Shown here piece by piece: positions 1-6,678 of a stretch of 17,877 bases of DNA. Source of the stretch: Thiohalospira sp046546335 (lineage in GTDB: Bacteria; Pseudomonadota; Gammaproteobacteria; Thiohalospirales; Thiohalospiraceae); NCBI RefSeq assembly GCF_046546335.1, contig NZ_JBKGYA010000025.1; one strand, written 5' to 3'. The notes below the pieces were generated by a model that saw nothing but the letters and a program-made list of their open reading frames with translations, was not told the DNA's origin and made no database searches. Positions within the stretch are counted from its first letter, which is position 1. Each line of letters begins with the position of its first letter. The translations under genes were made by a program, and so were the position numbers.

Positions 1-252
1 ATCCTTGTCGGCCATCGCGCCGAAGACGAGGTGCAACTCGTCGTACTCGAACGTTTCGAGCGTCGCGGCCGTTTCCGCACAGCTTCCGGGGTTGTGCGCG
101 CCGTCGAGGACGACGAGCGCCGCCCGATCCATCACCTCGAACCGGCCCGGCCAGTGGGCGTTTCGCAGGCCGCGCTCGACGTCGGCCCGGCCGACATCGA
201 CGCCCAGGACGTCGGCGACCTGCCACACGAGCGCCGCGGCGATACCGGCGAG
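1..252 (-). other. FolC (folylpolyglutamate synthase) C-terminal fragment, haloarchaeal-like, fused in frame to nuoG
   Basis: The last 80 or so codons of the open frame read as the C-terminal domain of a Mur-ligase-type folylpolyglutamate/dihydrofolate synthase. They contain a GLRNAHWPGRFEVM stretch, then VVLDGAHNPG, then LHLVFGAMADKD at the edge; WPGRFE, DGAHNP and FGxxxDKD are family hallmarks. Gammaproteobacterial FolC proteins usually read LPGRFQ and LDVAHNP, so the DGAHNP form plus the acidic FEYDELHLVFG segment suggest an archaeal, probably haloarchaeal, source (family knowledge, not a search). Codon use changes as well: the threonines at 52-54, 61-63 and 70-72 are all ACG, whereas threonines just inside nuoG (322-324, 331-333, 445-447) are ACC, and CTC becomes the main leucine codon. 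The shared AGIAAAL stretch (229-249) could serve as the junction. It is probably an assembly chimera and less likely a real recombinant. Confidence 0.8.
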
Positions 253-1545
253 GTGCGCGGCCATCTGGCGCGGATCATCGACCAGCTCCGCCGCCAAGGC
301 GAAGTTGTGGTCGCGCACCAGGGTGTCCAGGGTCGCTACCTGCGCCCCCTCCAGGGCCGCCTTGCGCAGGCGGTGACCCAGCAGGGGCTGCTCCTTGCGC
401 GGGTGGGCCCCCACCAGCAGCGCGGCATCGAGCCGCTCGATCTCGGTAATGGGCCGCCCCAGGCCGGGATAGAGCGGGGCCTGCGCATCATCCGAGAAGT
501 CCTGCTGCCGCAGCCGGTGGTCGACGCTGCCGCTGCCCAGCCCCCGGGTCAGCTTCTGGGCGAGGAAGGCCTCCTCCAGGGTCGCCGAGGGCGAGACCAG
601 GGTGGTAAGCGCCTCGCCGCCGTGTTCTGTGAGCGTGCCGCCGAGCTTGCTGGCCACCGCCTCCAGCGCCGTATTCCAGTCCACCGCCTCCAGTTCGCCG
701 TCGGCGTTGCGGACCAACGGCCGGGTGACCCGGTCCTCGTGGTCGAGGCCGGTGTAGCTGAACCGCTCGCGGTCGGCGATCCAGGTCTCGTTCACCGCCT
801 CGTTCTCCCGCGGCAGTACGCGCATCACCTCGTGGCGCAGCGTCTCCACCGTGATATTGGCCCCGACCCCGTCATGAGGTGCGATGGTCGGGTGGTCGGC
901 CAGCTCCCAGGGCCGGGCGTTGAAGCGGAAGGGCTTGGAGGTGAGCGCCCCCACCGGGCAGAGGTCGATGACGTTGCCGGAGAGCTCGGAATCGACGCTC
1001 TTCTCGATGTAGGTCCCGATCTCCATGTGCTCGCCCCGACCGGTGGCGCCGAGCTCGCGGATCCCGGCGATCTCCTGGCCGAAGCGGACGCAGCGGGTGC
1101 AGTGGATGCACCGGGTCATGTCGGTGGCGATGAGGGGGCCGATGTCCTGGTCCTCCACCACGCGCTTGCCCTCGGTGAAGCGCGACACCCCCTTGCCGTA
1201 GCCCATGGCCATTTCCTGGAGGTCGCACTCACCGCCCTGGTCGCAGATGGGGCAGTCCAGGGGGTGGTTGATGAGCAGGAACTCCATCACCCCCTTCTGC
1301 GCCGACAGCGCCTTGGTGGAATCCGTGTGGACCTTCATGCCGTCGGTGACCGGCGTGGCACAGGCCGGCAGCGGCTTGGCCGCCTTCTCCACCTCCACCA
1401 GGCACATCCGGCAGTTGGCCGCCACGGAGAGCTTCTTGTGGTAGCAGAAGCGCGGGATATTGATCCCCGCCTCGTCGGCCGCCTCGATGAGCATCTGGCC
1501 GTCGCGGGCCTCGATGGGCGTACCGTTGATCTCGATGTTCACCAT
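1..1545 (-). CDS. nuoG: NADH-quinone oxidoreductase subunit G, 5' part, running into a foreign FolC-like tail
   Basis: NuoG is the largest peripheral-arm subunit of complex I and carries iron-sulfur clusters that pass electrons from NuoF towards the quinone. The ATG at 1543-1545 opens a frame that stays open to the window edge (515 codons seen; bacterial NuoG is usually about 700-900 aa). Residues 1-80 form a 2Fe-2S ferredoxin domain with C34, C45, C48 and C62. H94, C98, C101 and C107 form the His/Cys 4Fe-4S site, and C146, C149, C152 and C196 form a second 4Fe-4S site. The RPWEL stretch and the molybdopterin-oxidoreductase-like domain follow. I see no extra cysteine set for the N7 cluster found in E. 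coli NuoG, so this is the mitochondrial/alphaproteobacterial-like form. From about codon 431 (positions 255-229) the protein stops looking like NuoG and becomes FolC-like. The gene lies 23 bp after nuoF with a weak GGGACGAG ribosome site. NuoG identity is firm for about 230-1545 only. Confidence 0.93.
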   Translation of the reverse strand, partial: MVNIEINGTPIEARDGQMLIEAADEAGINIPRFCYHKKLSVAANCRMCLVEVEKAAKPLPACATPVTDGMKVHTDSTKALSAQKGVMEFLLINHPLDCPICDQGGECDLQEMAMGYGKGVSRFTEGKRVVEDQDIGPLIATDMTRCIHCTRCVRFGQEIAGIRELGATGRGEHMEIGTYIEKSVDSELSGNVIDLCPVGALTSKPFRFNARPWELADHPTIAPHDGVGANITVETLRHEVMRVLPRENEAVNETWIADRERFSYTGLDHEDRVTRPLVRNADGELEAVDWNTALEAVASKLGGTLTEHGGEALTTLVSPSATLEEAFLAQKLTRGLGSGSVDHRLRQQDFSDDAQAPLYPGLGRPITEIERLDAALLVGAHPRKEQPLLGHRLRKAALEGAQVATLDTLVRDHNFALAAELVDDPRQMAAHLAGIAAALVWQVADVLGVDVGRADVERGLRNAHWPGRFEVMDRAALVVLDGAHNPGSCAETAATLETFEYDELHLVFGAMADKD

Positions 1546-1568
1546 GGTCTCGTCCCGTTGGCTGGCCG

Positions 1569-2843
1569 TCAGGAGGCGGCCACCATGCACTGTTTGTGGT
1601 CCACGTGGTACTGGAACTCGTCCCGGAAGTGGTCGACGAAGCTCATTACCGGCATGGCGGCGGCGTCACCCAGACCGCAGATGGTATGGCCGGCGATGCG
1701 GCCGGAGACGTCGGAGAGCAGGTCCAGGTCCTCCTGCTTCCCCTTGCCGTTCTCGATCCGGCTGACCACGCGATAGAGCCAGCCGGTGCCCTCGCGGCAG
1801 GGGGTGCACTGGCCGCAGGACTCCTCGTAGTAGAAGTAGGAGATCCGCTCCAGCGCCCGGACCATGCAGGTGGAATCGTCCATGACGATGACCGAGCCGG
1901 CGCCGAGCATGGTCCCCGCCTTGCCCAGGGAGTCGTAGTCCATGTCGCAGTCCATGATGACGTCGGCCGGCACCACCGGCGTGGAGGTGCCGCCGGGGAT
2001 CACGGCCTTGAGCCTGTGGCCGTCGCGGATCCCGCCGGCCATCTCCAGGAGCTCGGCGAAGGGCGTCCCCATGGGGACCTCGTAGTTCCCCGGCCGCTTC
2101 ACGTGGCCGGAGACCGAGAAGATCTTGGTGCCGCCGTTGTTGGGCTTGCCCAGGTTGTGGAACCACTCCCCGCCGTTCTGGAGGATCATGGGGATGGAGG
2201 TCAGCGACTCGGTGTTGTTGATGGTGGTCGGTCGACCGAAGACGCCGTAGCTCGCCGGGAAGGGCGGCTTGAAGCGCGGCTGCCCCTTCTTGCCCTCGAT
2301 GGACTCCAGCAGCGCCGTCTCCTCGCCGCAGATGTAGGCGCCGTAGCCGCGATGGTTGTGGACCATGAAGTCGAAGCCGCTGCCGAAGAGGTTCTCCCCC
2401 AGGAAGCCGGCCTCCACCGCCTCGGCGATGGCGCGCTCCATGCTCTCGTAGGGCTCGTAGAACTCCCCGCGCATGTAGTTCCAGCCCGTATTGGCCCCCA
2501 GGGTATAACCGGCGATGGCCATCCCCTCCAGGAGCTGGTGCGGGTTGTAGCGCATGATGTCCCGGTCCTTGAAGGTCCCGGGCTCGCCCTCGTCGGAGTT
2601 GCAGACGATGTACTTCTGCCCCGGGGCATTGCGCGGCATGAAGCTCCACTTCAGCCCCGTGGGGAAGCCGGCACCGCCCCGCCCGCGCAGGGCGGAGGCC
2701 TTGAGCTCGGCGATGATGTCGTCGGGGGACATCTGCTCGGTGAGGACCTTCCTGAGGACCTCGTACCCACCGAGCTTGCGGTAGGTCTCGAGGCTCGCCG
2801 GATTCTCCTCACCCAGCGTCCGGAAACAGACTTCGTTGGCCAT
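1569..2843 (-). CDS. nuoF: NADH-quinone oxidoreductase subunit F (NADH-binding)
   Basis: NuoF oxidises NADH with FMN and feeds electrons into the iron-sulfur chain of complex I on the cytoplasmic side. It has 424 aa, the usual family length. The glycine-rich GRGGAGFPTG loop at residues 54-63 binds FMN/NADH. NSDEGEPGTFKDR (82-94) and the CGEETALLESIEGKKG block (172-187) are NuoF signatures. The N3 4Fe-4S cluster is held by C343, C346 and C349 of SCGQCTPCREGTGW and by C389. The ATG at 2841-2843 has a GGAGTGAGAG ribosome site just upstream. A 55-bp gap with a small GC hairpin separates it from nuoE, and nuoG follows after 23 bp. Every key residue I checked is present. Confidence 0.97.
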   Translation of the reverse strand: MANEVCFRTLGEENPASLETYRKLGGYEVLRKVLTEQMSPDDIIAELKASALRGRGGAGFPTGLKWSFMPRNAPGQKYIVCNSDEGEPGTFKDRDIMRYNPHQLLEGMAIAGYTLGANTGWNYMRGEFYEPYESMERAIAEAVEAGFLGENLFGSGFDFMVHNHRGYGAYICGEETALLESIEGKKGQPRFKPPFPASYGVFGRPTTINNTESLTSIPMILQNGGEWFHNLGKPNNGGTKIFSVSGHVKRPGNYEVPMGTPFAELLEMAGGIRDGHRLKAVIPGGTSTPVVPADVIMDCDMDYDSLGKAGTMLGAGSVIVMDDSTCMVRALERISYFYYEESCGQCTPCREGTGWLYRVVSRIENGKGKQEDLDLLSDVSGRIAGHTICGLGDAAAMPVMSFVDHFRDEFQYHVDHKQCMVAAS

Positions 2844-2856
2844 CTCTCACTCCACT

Positions 2857-2873
2857 CGCCGGACGGGCCGGCG
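2857..2873 (-). other. Small intercistronic hairpin between nuoE and nuoF
   Basis: CGCCGG (2857-2862) and CCGGCG (2868-2873) form a 6-bp GC stem around a 5-nt loop in the 55-bp nuoE-nuoF spacer, the longest spacer inside the nuo operon. It has no T-run, so it is not a convincing terminator. It could affect mRNA stability or be chance in GC-rich DNA. Confidence 0.3.
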
Positions 2874-2898
2874 ACTGCCGGCGCGCACTACCGCGCCC

Positions 2899-3396
2899 TC
2901 AGTCGAGGCTGTCGAGGATCGAATCCACCCTGTCGGGGGTGAGGTTCTCGTAGTAGTCATGGTCGATGAGGCACATGGGCGCGCCGCTGCACGCCCCCAG
3001 GCACTCCACCTCCTTGAGGGTGAAGCGGCCGTCGGCGGTGGTCTCGCCGAAATCGATGCCCAGGCGGCCCTTGAGGTGCTCGGCGATCCCGCTGGAGCCG
3101 CACAGCATGCAGGAGATATTGGTGCACAGGCTGATCTTGTGCCGGCCCACCGGCTGCAGGTCGTACATGGTGTAGAAGGTGGCGACCTCGAAGGCCTTGA
3201 TGGGCTCCAGATCGAGGTACTCGGCCACGGCCTCCACCAGCTCCTCGCTGAGCCAGCCGCCGTTCTGCTCCTGGGCGATCTCCAGGCACGCCATGAGCGC
3301 GCCCTGCTTCCAGTCCGCCGGATACTTCGCGATCCAGCGGTCCATGGCCTCGCGCGAGGCCGGCGTGATGAGGTCCAGCTTGCTCTCGGCGCTCAC
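2899..3396 (-). CDS. nuoE: NADH-quinone oxidoreductase subunit E (24 kDa-type, 2Fe-2S)
   Basis: NuoE is the thioredoxin-fold subunit that holds the off-pathway 2Fe-2S cluster N1a beside NuoF in complex I. From the GTG at 3394-3396 the protein is 165 aa, normal for the family. The cluster ligands C91 and C96 (CTNISC) and C132 and C136 (ECLGACSGAP) are all visible, as is the family segment AFEVATFYTMYDLQPVG near residues 68-84. The GTG start is chosen because a strong GGGGAGGTG ribosome site lies 5 nt upstream and the GTG overlaps the nuoD stop (GTGA). A start further upstream would run deep inside nuoD. The overlap implies translational coupling to nuoD. Confidence 0.95.
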   Translation of the reverse strand: MSAESKLDLITPASREAMDRWIAKYPADWKQGALMACLEIAQEQNGGWLSEELVEAVAEYLDLEPIKAFEVATFYTMYDLQPVGRHKISLCTNISCMLCGSSGIAEHLKGRLGIDFGETTADGRFTLKEVECLGACSGAPMCLIDHDYYENLTPDRVDSILDSLD

Positions 3397-4646
3397 CGGT
3401 CCACCTCCCCGAAGACGATGTCCTGGGTCCCGATGAGCGTCACCACGTCCGCCAGCATGTGGCCGCGCGCCATCTCGTCCAGGGCGGAGAGGTGGACGAA
3501 GCCGGGCGCGCGGATCTTCAGCCGGTAGGGCTTGTTGGCGCCATCCGAGACCAGATAGATCCCGAATTCCCCCTTGGGGTGTTCCACCGCGGCGTAGGCC
3601 TCCCCCTCGGGGACGGCGTAGCCCTCGGTGAAGAGCTTGAAGTGGTGGATGAGGGCCTCCATGTCGCCCTTCATCTCCTCCCGGCGCGGCGGCGTGACCT
3701 TGTGGTCGTCCAGCATCACCGGGCCGGGGTTGTTCCGGAGCCACTCCACGCACTGCTTGATGATGCGGTTGGACTGGCGCATCTCCTCCACGCGGACCAG
3801 ATAGCGGTCGTAGCTGTCGCCGTTGGTCCCCACGGGGATGTCGAAATCGAGCTGGTCGTAGACCTCGTAGGGCTGCTGCTTGCGCAGGTCCCAGTTGATC
3901 CCGGAGCCGCGCAGCATGGGGCCGGTAAAGCCGAGCTGCTTGGCGCGCTCCGGCGAGACGATGCCGATGTCCACGGTCCGCTGCTTCCAGATCCGGTTCT
4001 CGGTGAGCAGCGTCTCGTACTCGTCCACGCGCTGGTCGAAGCGCTCGCTAAAGGCCTCGATGAAGTCGAGCAGCGAGCCCTGCCGGCTCTCGTTGAGCGC
4101 CGCGACCTCGGCGTCGTTGTGCCACTTGGAGGCCTCGTACTTGGGCATCCGGTCGGGGAGGTCGCGATAGACGCCCCCCGGCCGGTAGTAGGCGGCGTGC
4201 ATCCGCGCCCCGGAGACCGCCTCGTAGCAGTCCATGAGATCCTCGCGCTCGCGGAAGCAGTAGAGGAAGACGCTCATGGCCCCGATATCCAGGCCGTGGG
4301 CCCCGAGCCACATGAGGTGGTTCAGGATCCGGGTGATCTCGTCGAACATCACCCGGATGTACTGCGCCCGGATGGGCGGCGTGATCCCGGTGAGCTTCTC
4401 GATGGCCATCACGTAGGCGTGCTCGTTGGCCATCATGGAGACGTAGTCCAGCCGGTCCATGTAGGGGACGGTGTGGTTGAACGGCTTGGACTCCGCGAGC
4501 TTCTCCGTGGCGCGGTGGAGCAGCCCGATGTGCGGGTCCGCGCGCTCCACCGTCTCGCCGTCCATCTCCAGCACCAGGCGCAGGACGCCGTGCGCGGCCG
4601 GGTGCTGGGGACCGAAGTTCAGGGTGTAGTTGCGGATTTCGGGCAT
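3393..4646 (-). CDS. nuoD: NADH-quinone oxidoreductase subunit D (49 kDa-type, quinone site)
   Basis: NuoD, related to the large subunit of NiFe hydrogenases, forms with NuoB the pocket where quinone is reduced at the junction of the peripheral and membrane arms. It has 417 aa, typical of unfused NuoD. The N-terminal GPQHPAAHGVLR loop (12-23, with H15 and H19) and the MDRLDY motif ending at Y68 line the quinone site. The C-terminus ends in the conserved DIVFGEVDR. The ATG at 4644-4646 shares one base with the nuoC stop, and a GGAGGGGG ribosome site lies upstream within nuoC. A separate nuoD argues against an enterobacterial-type complex I, where NuoC and NuoD are fused. Confidence 0.98.
   Translation of the reverse strand: MPEIRNYTLNFGPQHPAAHGVLRLVLEMDGETVERADPHIGLLHRATEKLAESKPFNHTVPYMDRLDYVSMMANEHAYVMAIEKLTGITPPIRAQYIRVMFDEITRILNHLMWLGAHGLDIGAMSVFLYCFREREDLMDCYEAVSGARMHAAYYRPGGVYRDLPDRMPKYEASKWHNDAEVAALNESRQGSLLDFIEAFSERFDQRVDEYETLLTENRIWKQRTVDIGIVSPERAKQLGFTGPMLRGSGINWDLRKQQPYEVYDQLDFDIPVGTNGDSYDRYLVRVEEMRQSNRIIKQCVEWLRNNPGPVMLDDHKVTPPRREEMKGDMEALIHHFKLFTEGYAVPEGEAYAAVEHPKGEFGIYLVSDGANKPYRLKIRAPGFVHLSALDEMARGHMLADVVTLIGTQDIVFGEVDR
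3402..3410 (-). promoter_or_regulatory. Ribosome binding site fixing the GTG start of nuoE
   Basis: On the minus strand GGGGAGGTG sits 5 nt before the GTG at 3396, inside the last codons of nuoD. No in-frame ATG gives a plausible NuoE N-terminus, so this site decides the start. Confidence 0.75.
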
Positions 4647-5287
4647 CAGCTCGCCCCCTCCTCGTCGGTGCGGCCGGCGTACCGGTGGTCATCGCGAATG
4701 GTACGCGGCACCGTCACCCGCGGCTCGATGGAGACCGGCTCGTAGACCACCCGCCCGAGGTCCTCGTCGTAGCGCATCTCGACGGTGCCGATGAGCGGGA
4801 AGTCCTTGCGGAAGGGATGGCCCACGAAGCCGTAGTCGGTGAGGATGCGCCGGAGGTCGGGATGGCCGTCGAAGATGATGCCGTAGAGGTCGAAGGCCTC
4901 GCGCTCGAACCAGTTGGCCGCCGACCAGATGGAGACCACCGAGTCCACCAGCGGCATCTCGTCGTCCACGAAGCAGCGGACCCGCAGCCGACGATTGTGG
5001 GAGAGCGACAGCAGGTGGTAGACCACGGCGAAGCGCGGCCCCTGCCAGCGCCCCTCCTGCTCCTCGGCACTGTCGCCGGTGCCGTAGGTGGAATAATCGA
5101 TCCCGCAGAGGTCGATGAGCTGCTCGAAGGCGAAGACGCCCTCGTCCCGGAGCCGCCGCAGCCCCTCGAAGAGTTCGGTGCGCGGCAGGGTCAGGGTGAC
5201 CTCGTCGCGCTCCACGGACACCTCGTTCCCCTCCCCGGGGAAGTGGTGGCGCAGCTGGCCCTCCAGTCGCTGAATCTCGCTGTTCAT
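4646..5287 (-). CDS. nuoC: NADH-quinone oxidoreductase subunit C (30 kDa-type)
   Basis: NuoC is a structural peripheral-arm subunit of complex I that packs against NuoD. It has 213 aa. The family signature is clear at residues 128-163: ERE-FDLYGI followed by GHPDLRRILTDYGF and GHPFRKDFP. The acidic, glutamine-rich insert near residues 70-82 (GDSAEEQEG) is longer than in many homologues and fits a halophile. The ATG at 5285-5287 follows the nuoB stop by 12 bp with a GGCGGGGGCG ribosome site. The C-terminal region after residue 195 is less conserved. It is joined to nuoD by a one-base stop/start overlap. Confidence 0.97.
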   Translation of the reverse strand: MNSEIQRLEGQLRHHFPGEGNEVSVERDEVTLTLPRTELFEGLRRLRDEGVFAFEQLIDLCGIDYSTYGTGDSAEEQEGRWQGPRFAVVYHLLSLSHNRRLRVRCFVDDEMPLVDSVVSIWSAANWFEREAFDLYGIIFDGHPDLRRILTDYGFVGHPFRKDFPLIGTVEMRYDEDLGRVVYEPVSIEPRVTVPRTIRDDHRYAGRTDEEGAS

Positions 5288-5299
5288 GTCGCCCCCGCC

Positions 5300-5776
5300 C
5301 TAGCGCGCGATGGTATTGGTGCGCTTGATCTTGTTGCGCAGCTGCATGACGCCGTAGAGCAGCGCCTCCGCCGTGGGCGGACAGCCGGGCACGTAGATGT
5401 CCACCGGGACGATGCGATCGCAGCCGCGGGTCACCGAGTAGGAGTAGTGGTAGTAGCCACCGCCGTTGGCGCAGGACCCCATGGAGATGACCCAGCGCGG
5501 CTCGGGCATCTGGTCGTAGACCTTGCGCAGCGCCGGCGCCATCTTGTTGACCAGCGTCCCGGCGACGATCATCACGTCCGACTGGCGCGGGCTGGGGCGG
5601 AAGAGCATGCCGAAGCGGTCCATGTCGTAGCGCGCCGCCCCGGCGTGCATCATCTCCACCGCGCAGCAGGCCAGCCCGAAGGTCATGGGCCAGAGGGAAC
5701 CGGTGCGGGCCCAGTTGACGAGCTTGTCCACCGAGGTGGTGACAACACCCTTCTCAAGAACGCCTTCTATTCCCAT
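5300..5776 (-). CDS. nuoB: NADH-quinone oxidoreductase subunit B (PSST-type, N2 cluster)
   Basis: NuoB binds the terminal 4Fe-4S cluster N2, the direct electron donor to quinone, and with NuoD forms the quinone cavity. From the ATG at 5774-5776 it has 158 aa. The ligands are the tandem C37-C38 in GLACCAVEMM, C102 in MGSCANGGG and C132 in YVPGCPPTAE. A much longer reading frame continues upstream to 5995, but it lies inside nuoA and has no NuoB character. The start MGIEGVLEKGVVTT matches the family, and the gene overlaps the end of nuoA by 10 bp, which implies translational coupling. Confidence 0.97.
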   Translation of the reverse strand: MGIEGVLEKGVVTTSVDKLVNWARTGSLWPMTFGLACCAVEMMHAGAARYDMDRFGMLFRPSPRQSDVMIVAGTLVNKMAPALRKVYDQMPEPRWVISMGSCANGGGYYHYSYSVTRGCDRIVPVDIYVPGCPPTAEALLYGVMQLRNKIKRTNTIAR

Positions 5777-6123
5777 TCCAGGGCCCCCTTCTTCCACTCG
5801 TAGGCGAAGCCGACCACCAGGATCCCCAGGAAGACCATCATCGCCGTGAAGCCGAACCAGCCGATCTCCTCGAGCACCACGGCCCAGGGGAAGAGGAAGG
5901 CGATCTCCAGATCGAAGATGATGAAGAGGATGGCGACGAGGTAGTAGCGCACATCGAACTTCATGCGCGAGTCCTCGAAGGCCTCGAAGCCACACTCGTA
6001 GGGGGAGAGCTTCTCGCTGTCCGGGCGACGCGGCGCGAGCACCATGCCGAGCCCGATCATGATCCCCGCCATCACCACGCCGATGGCGAGGAAGATGAGT
6101 ATGGGCAGGTAGTTCTCCAGCAT
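5767..6123 (-). CDS. nuoA: NADH-quinone oxidoreductase subunit A (membrane)
   Basis: NuoA is a small three-helix membrane subunit of complex I at the base of the peripheral arm. It has 118 aa. Hydrophobic segments lie at about residues 6-29, 60-81 and 88-107. The conserved loop PYECGFEAF (41-49) and the segment FDLEIAFLFPW (70-80) identify the family. The ATG at 6121-6123 has a GAGGG ribosome site about 8 nt upstream. It is the first gene of the nuo operon, about 70 nt downstream of the predicted transcription start. Confidence 0.97.
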   Translation of the reverse strand: MLENYLPILIFLAIGVVMAGIMIGLGMVLAPRRPDSEKLSPYECGFEAFEDSRMKFDVRYYLVAILFIIFDLEIAFLFPWAVVLEEIGWFGFTAMMVFLGILVVGFAYEWKKGALEWE

Positions 6124-6152
6124 GGCTACGCCCTCGTGGTCTGCCGGACAGT

Positions 6153-6185
6153 CGGGGTGGTAGCCCCGGCGCGTTTCACGAAACG
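6153..6185 (-). other. Two small inverted repeats in the nuoA leader
   Basis: Two short stems lie between the predicted start point and nuoA. One is CGGGG/CCCCG (6153-6157 with 6164-6168, 6-nt loop). The other is CGTTT/AAACG (6172-6176 with 6181-6185, CACG loop). The second lies just downstream of the promoter and could be an operator half-site pair or an RNA hairpin. No known regulator motif is recognised. Confidence 0.3.
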
Positions 6186-6201
6186 GTCAAGATGGCGAAG
6201 C

Positions 6202-6231
6202 AGTCTAGTGGCGGCGCACACAAACTGTCAA
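6202..6231 (-). promoter_or_regulatory. Sigma70-type promoter of the nuo operon
   Basis: On the minus strand a perfect -35 box TTGACA (6226-6231) is followed after exactly 18 bp by TAGACT (6202-6207; TATAAT consensus, 4 of 6). Transcription should start near 6195 and leave a leader of about 70 nt before nuoA. Upstream, 6246-6272 is the most A/T-rich stretch of the window and could act as an UP element for RNA polymerase. This is the best promoter match I found in the window. Confidence 0.75.
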
Positions 6232-6281
6232 CCCTGGCGGAGTCTGATTTTTTCTTATAAAACAGGATTTTACGCGAACCG

Positions 6282-6299
6282 AAAGGGGGATCTCCCCCG
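6282..6299 (-). terminator. Terminator-like hairpin after secG
   Basis: GGGGG (6285-6289) and CCCCC (6294-6298) pair around a 4-nt loop. On the minus strand the stem is followed by TTT and begins about 17 bp after the secG stop. The T-run is short, so it is a modest intrinsic terminator. It would separate tpiA-secG from the nuo promoter. Confidence 0.5.
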
Positions 6300-6315
6300 C
6301 CGGCACGCGGTCGCG

Positions 6316-6666
6316 CTACTCCGTGGGCGTGGGCACGTCGGAGGCGCCATCGTCCGGGCGTGGACGTTCCTGCTCATCGGCCGGCACCTGCTGTACCGGA
6401 TCCTCCTCGTCGGTCACGCTCTTGCGCGAGACCTCCTGAGTGGAGAGGTAGGCAAGGCTCAGGCTGGTGATGAAGAAGATCGTGGCCAGCGCCGCCGTTC
6501 CTCGGGTGAGGAACGACGCCGAACCCTGTGCCCCGAAGACCGTCGACGAGGCACCGCTGCCGAAGGCTGCCCCCGCCTCCGCGCCCTTGCCGGTCTGCAT
6601 CAGGACCAGGGCGATGAGGCCGCCGGTGGCGAGGACGTGGACAGTAATGAGGATGGTGTAGAGCAT
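6316..6666 (-). CDS. secG: Preprotein translocase subunit SecG
   Basis: SecG is an auxiliary inner-membrane subunit of the SecYEG protein-export channel. It has 116 aa: two transmembrane helices (about residues 3-22 and 56-75) joined by a loop with the family motif MQTGKGAEAGAAFG-GAS (23-40) and the following VFGAQGSASFLTR. The C-terminal tail from residue 77 is rich in Asp, Glu, Pro and Gln, as in many proteins of halophiles. The ATG at 6664-6666 follows tpiA by 12 bp with a CGGAGCGAG ribosome site. The tpiA-secG pair is a standard gammaproteobacterial arrangement. Confidence 0.96.
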   Translation of the reverse strand: MLYTILITVHVLATGGLIALVLMQTGKGAEAGAAFGSGASSTVFGAQGSASFLTRGTAALATIFFITSLSLAYLSTQEVSRKSVTDEEDPVQQVPADEQERPRPDDGASDVPTPTE

Positions 6667-6678
6667 GCTCGCTCCGGG

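Noticed and set aside
31..1776. Plus-strand open frame of 581 codons opposite nuoG
   Set aside because: It mirrors the minus-strand nuoG frame, whose cysteine motifs and codon pattern are clear. The translation is Val, Gly, Asp, His rich with no family signature.
5777..5995. Longer N-terminus for nuoB
   Set aside because: The upstream extension lies inside nuoA in another frame and shows no NuoB similarity. The ATG at 5776 matches the family start.
6232..6315. tRNA-Leu expected after secG
   Set aside because: I read both strands for an acceptor stem, D-loop and TTCG-type T-arm. TTCGGTTCG-like letters occur, but no cloverleaf can be drawn.
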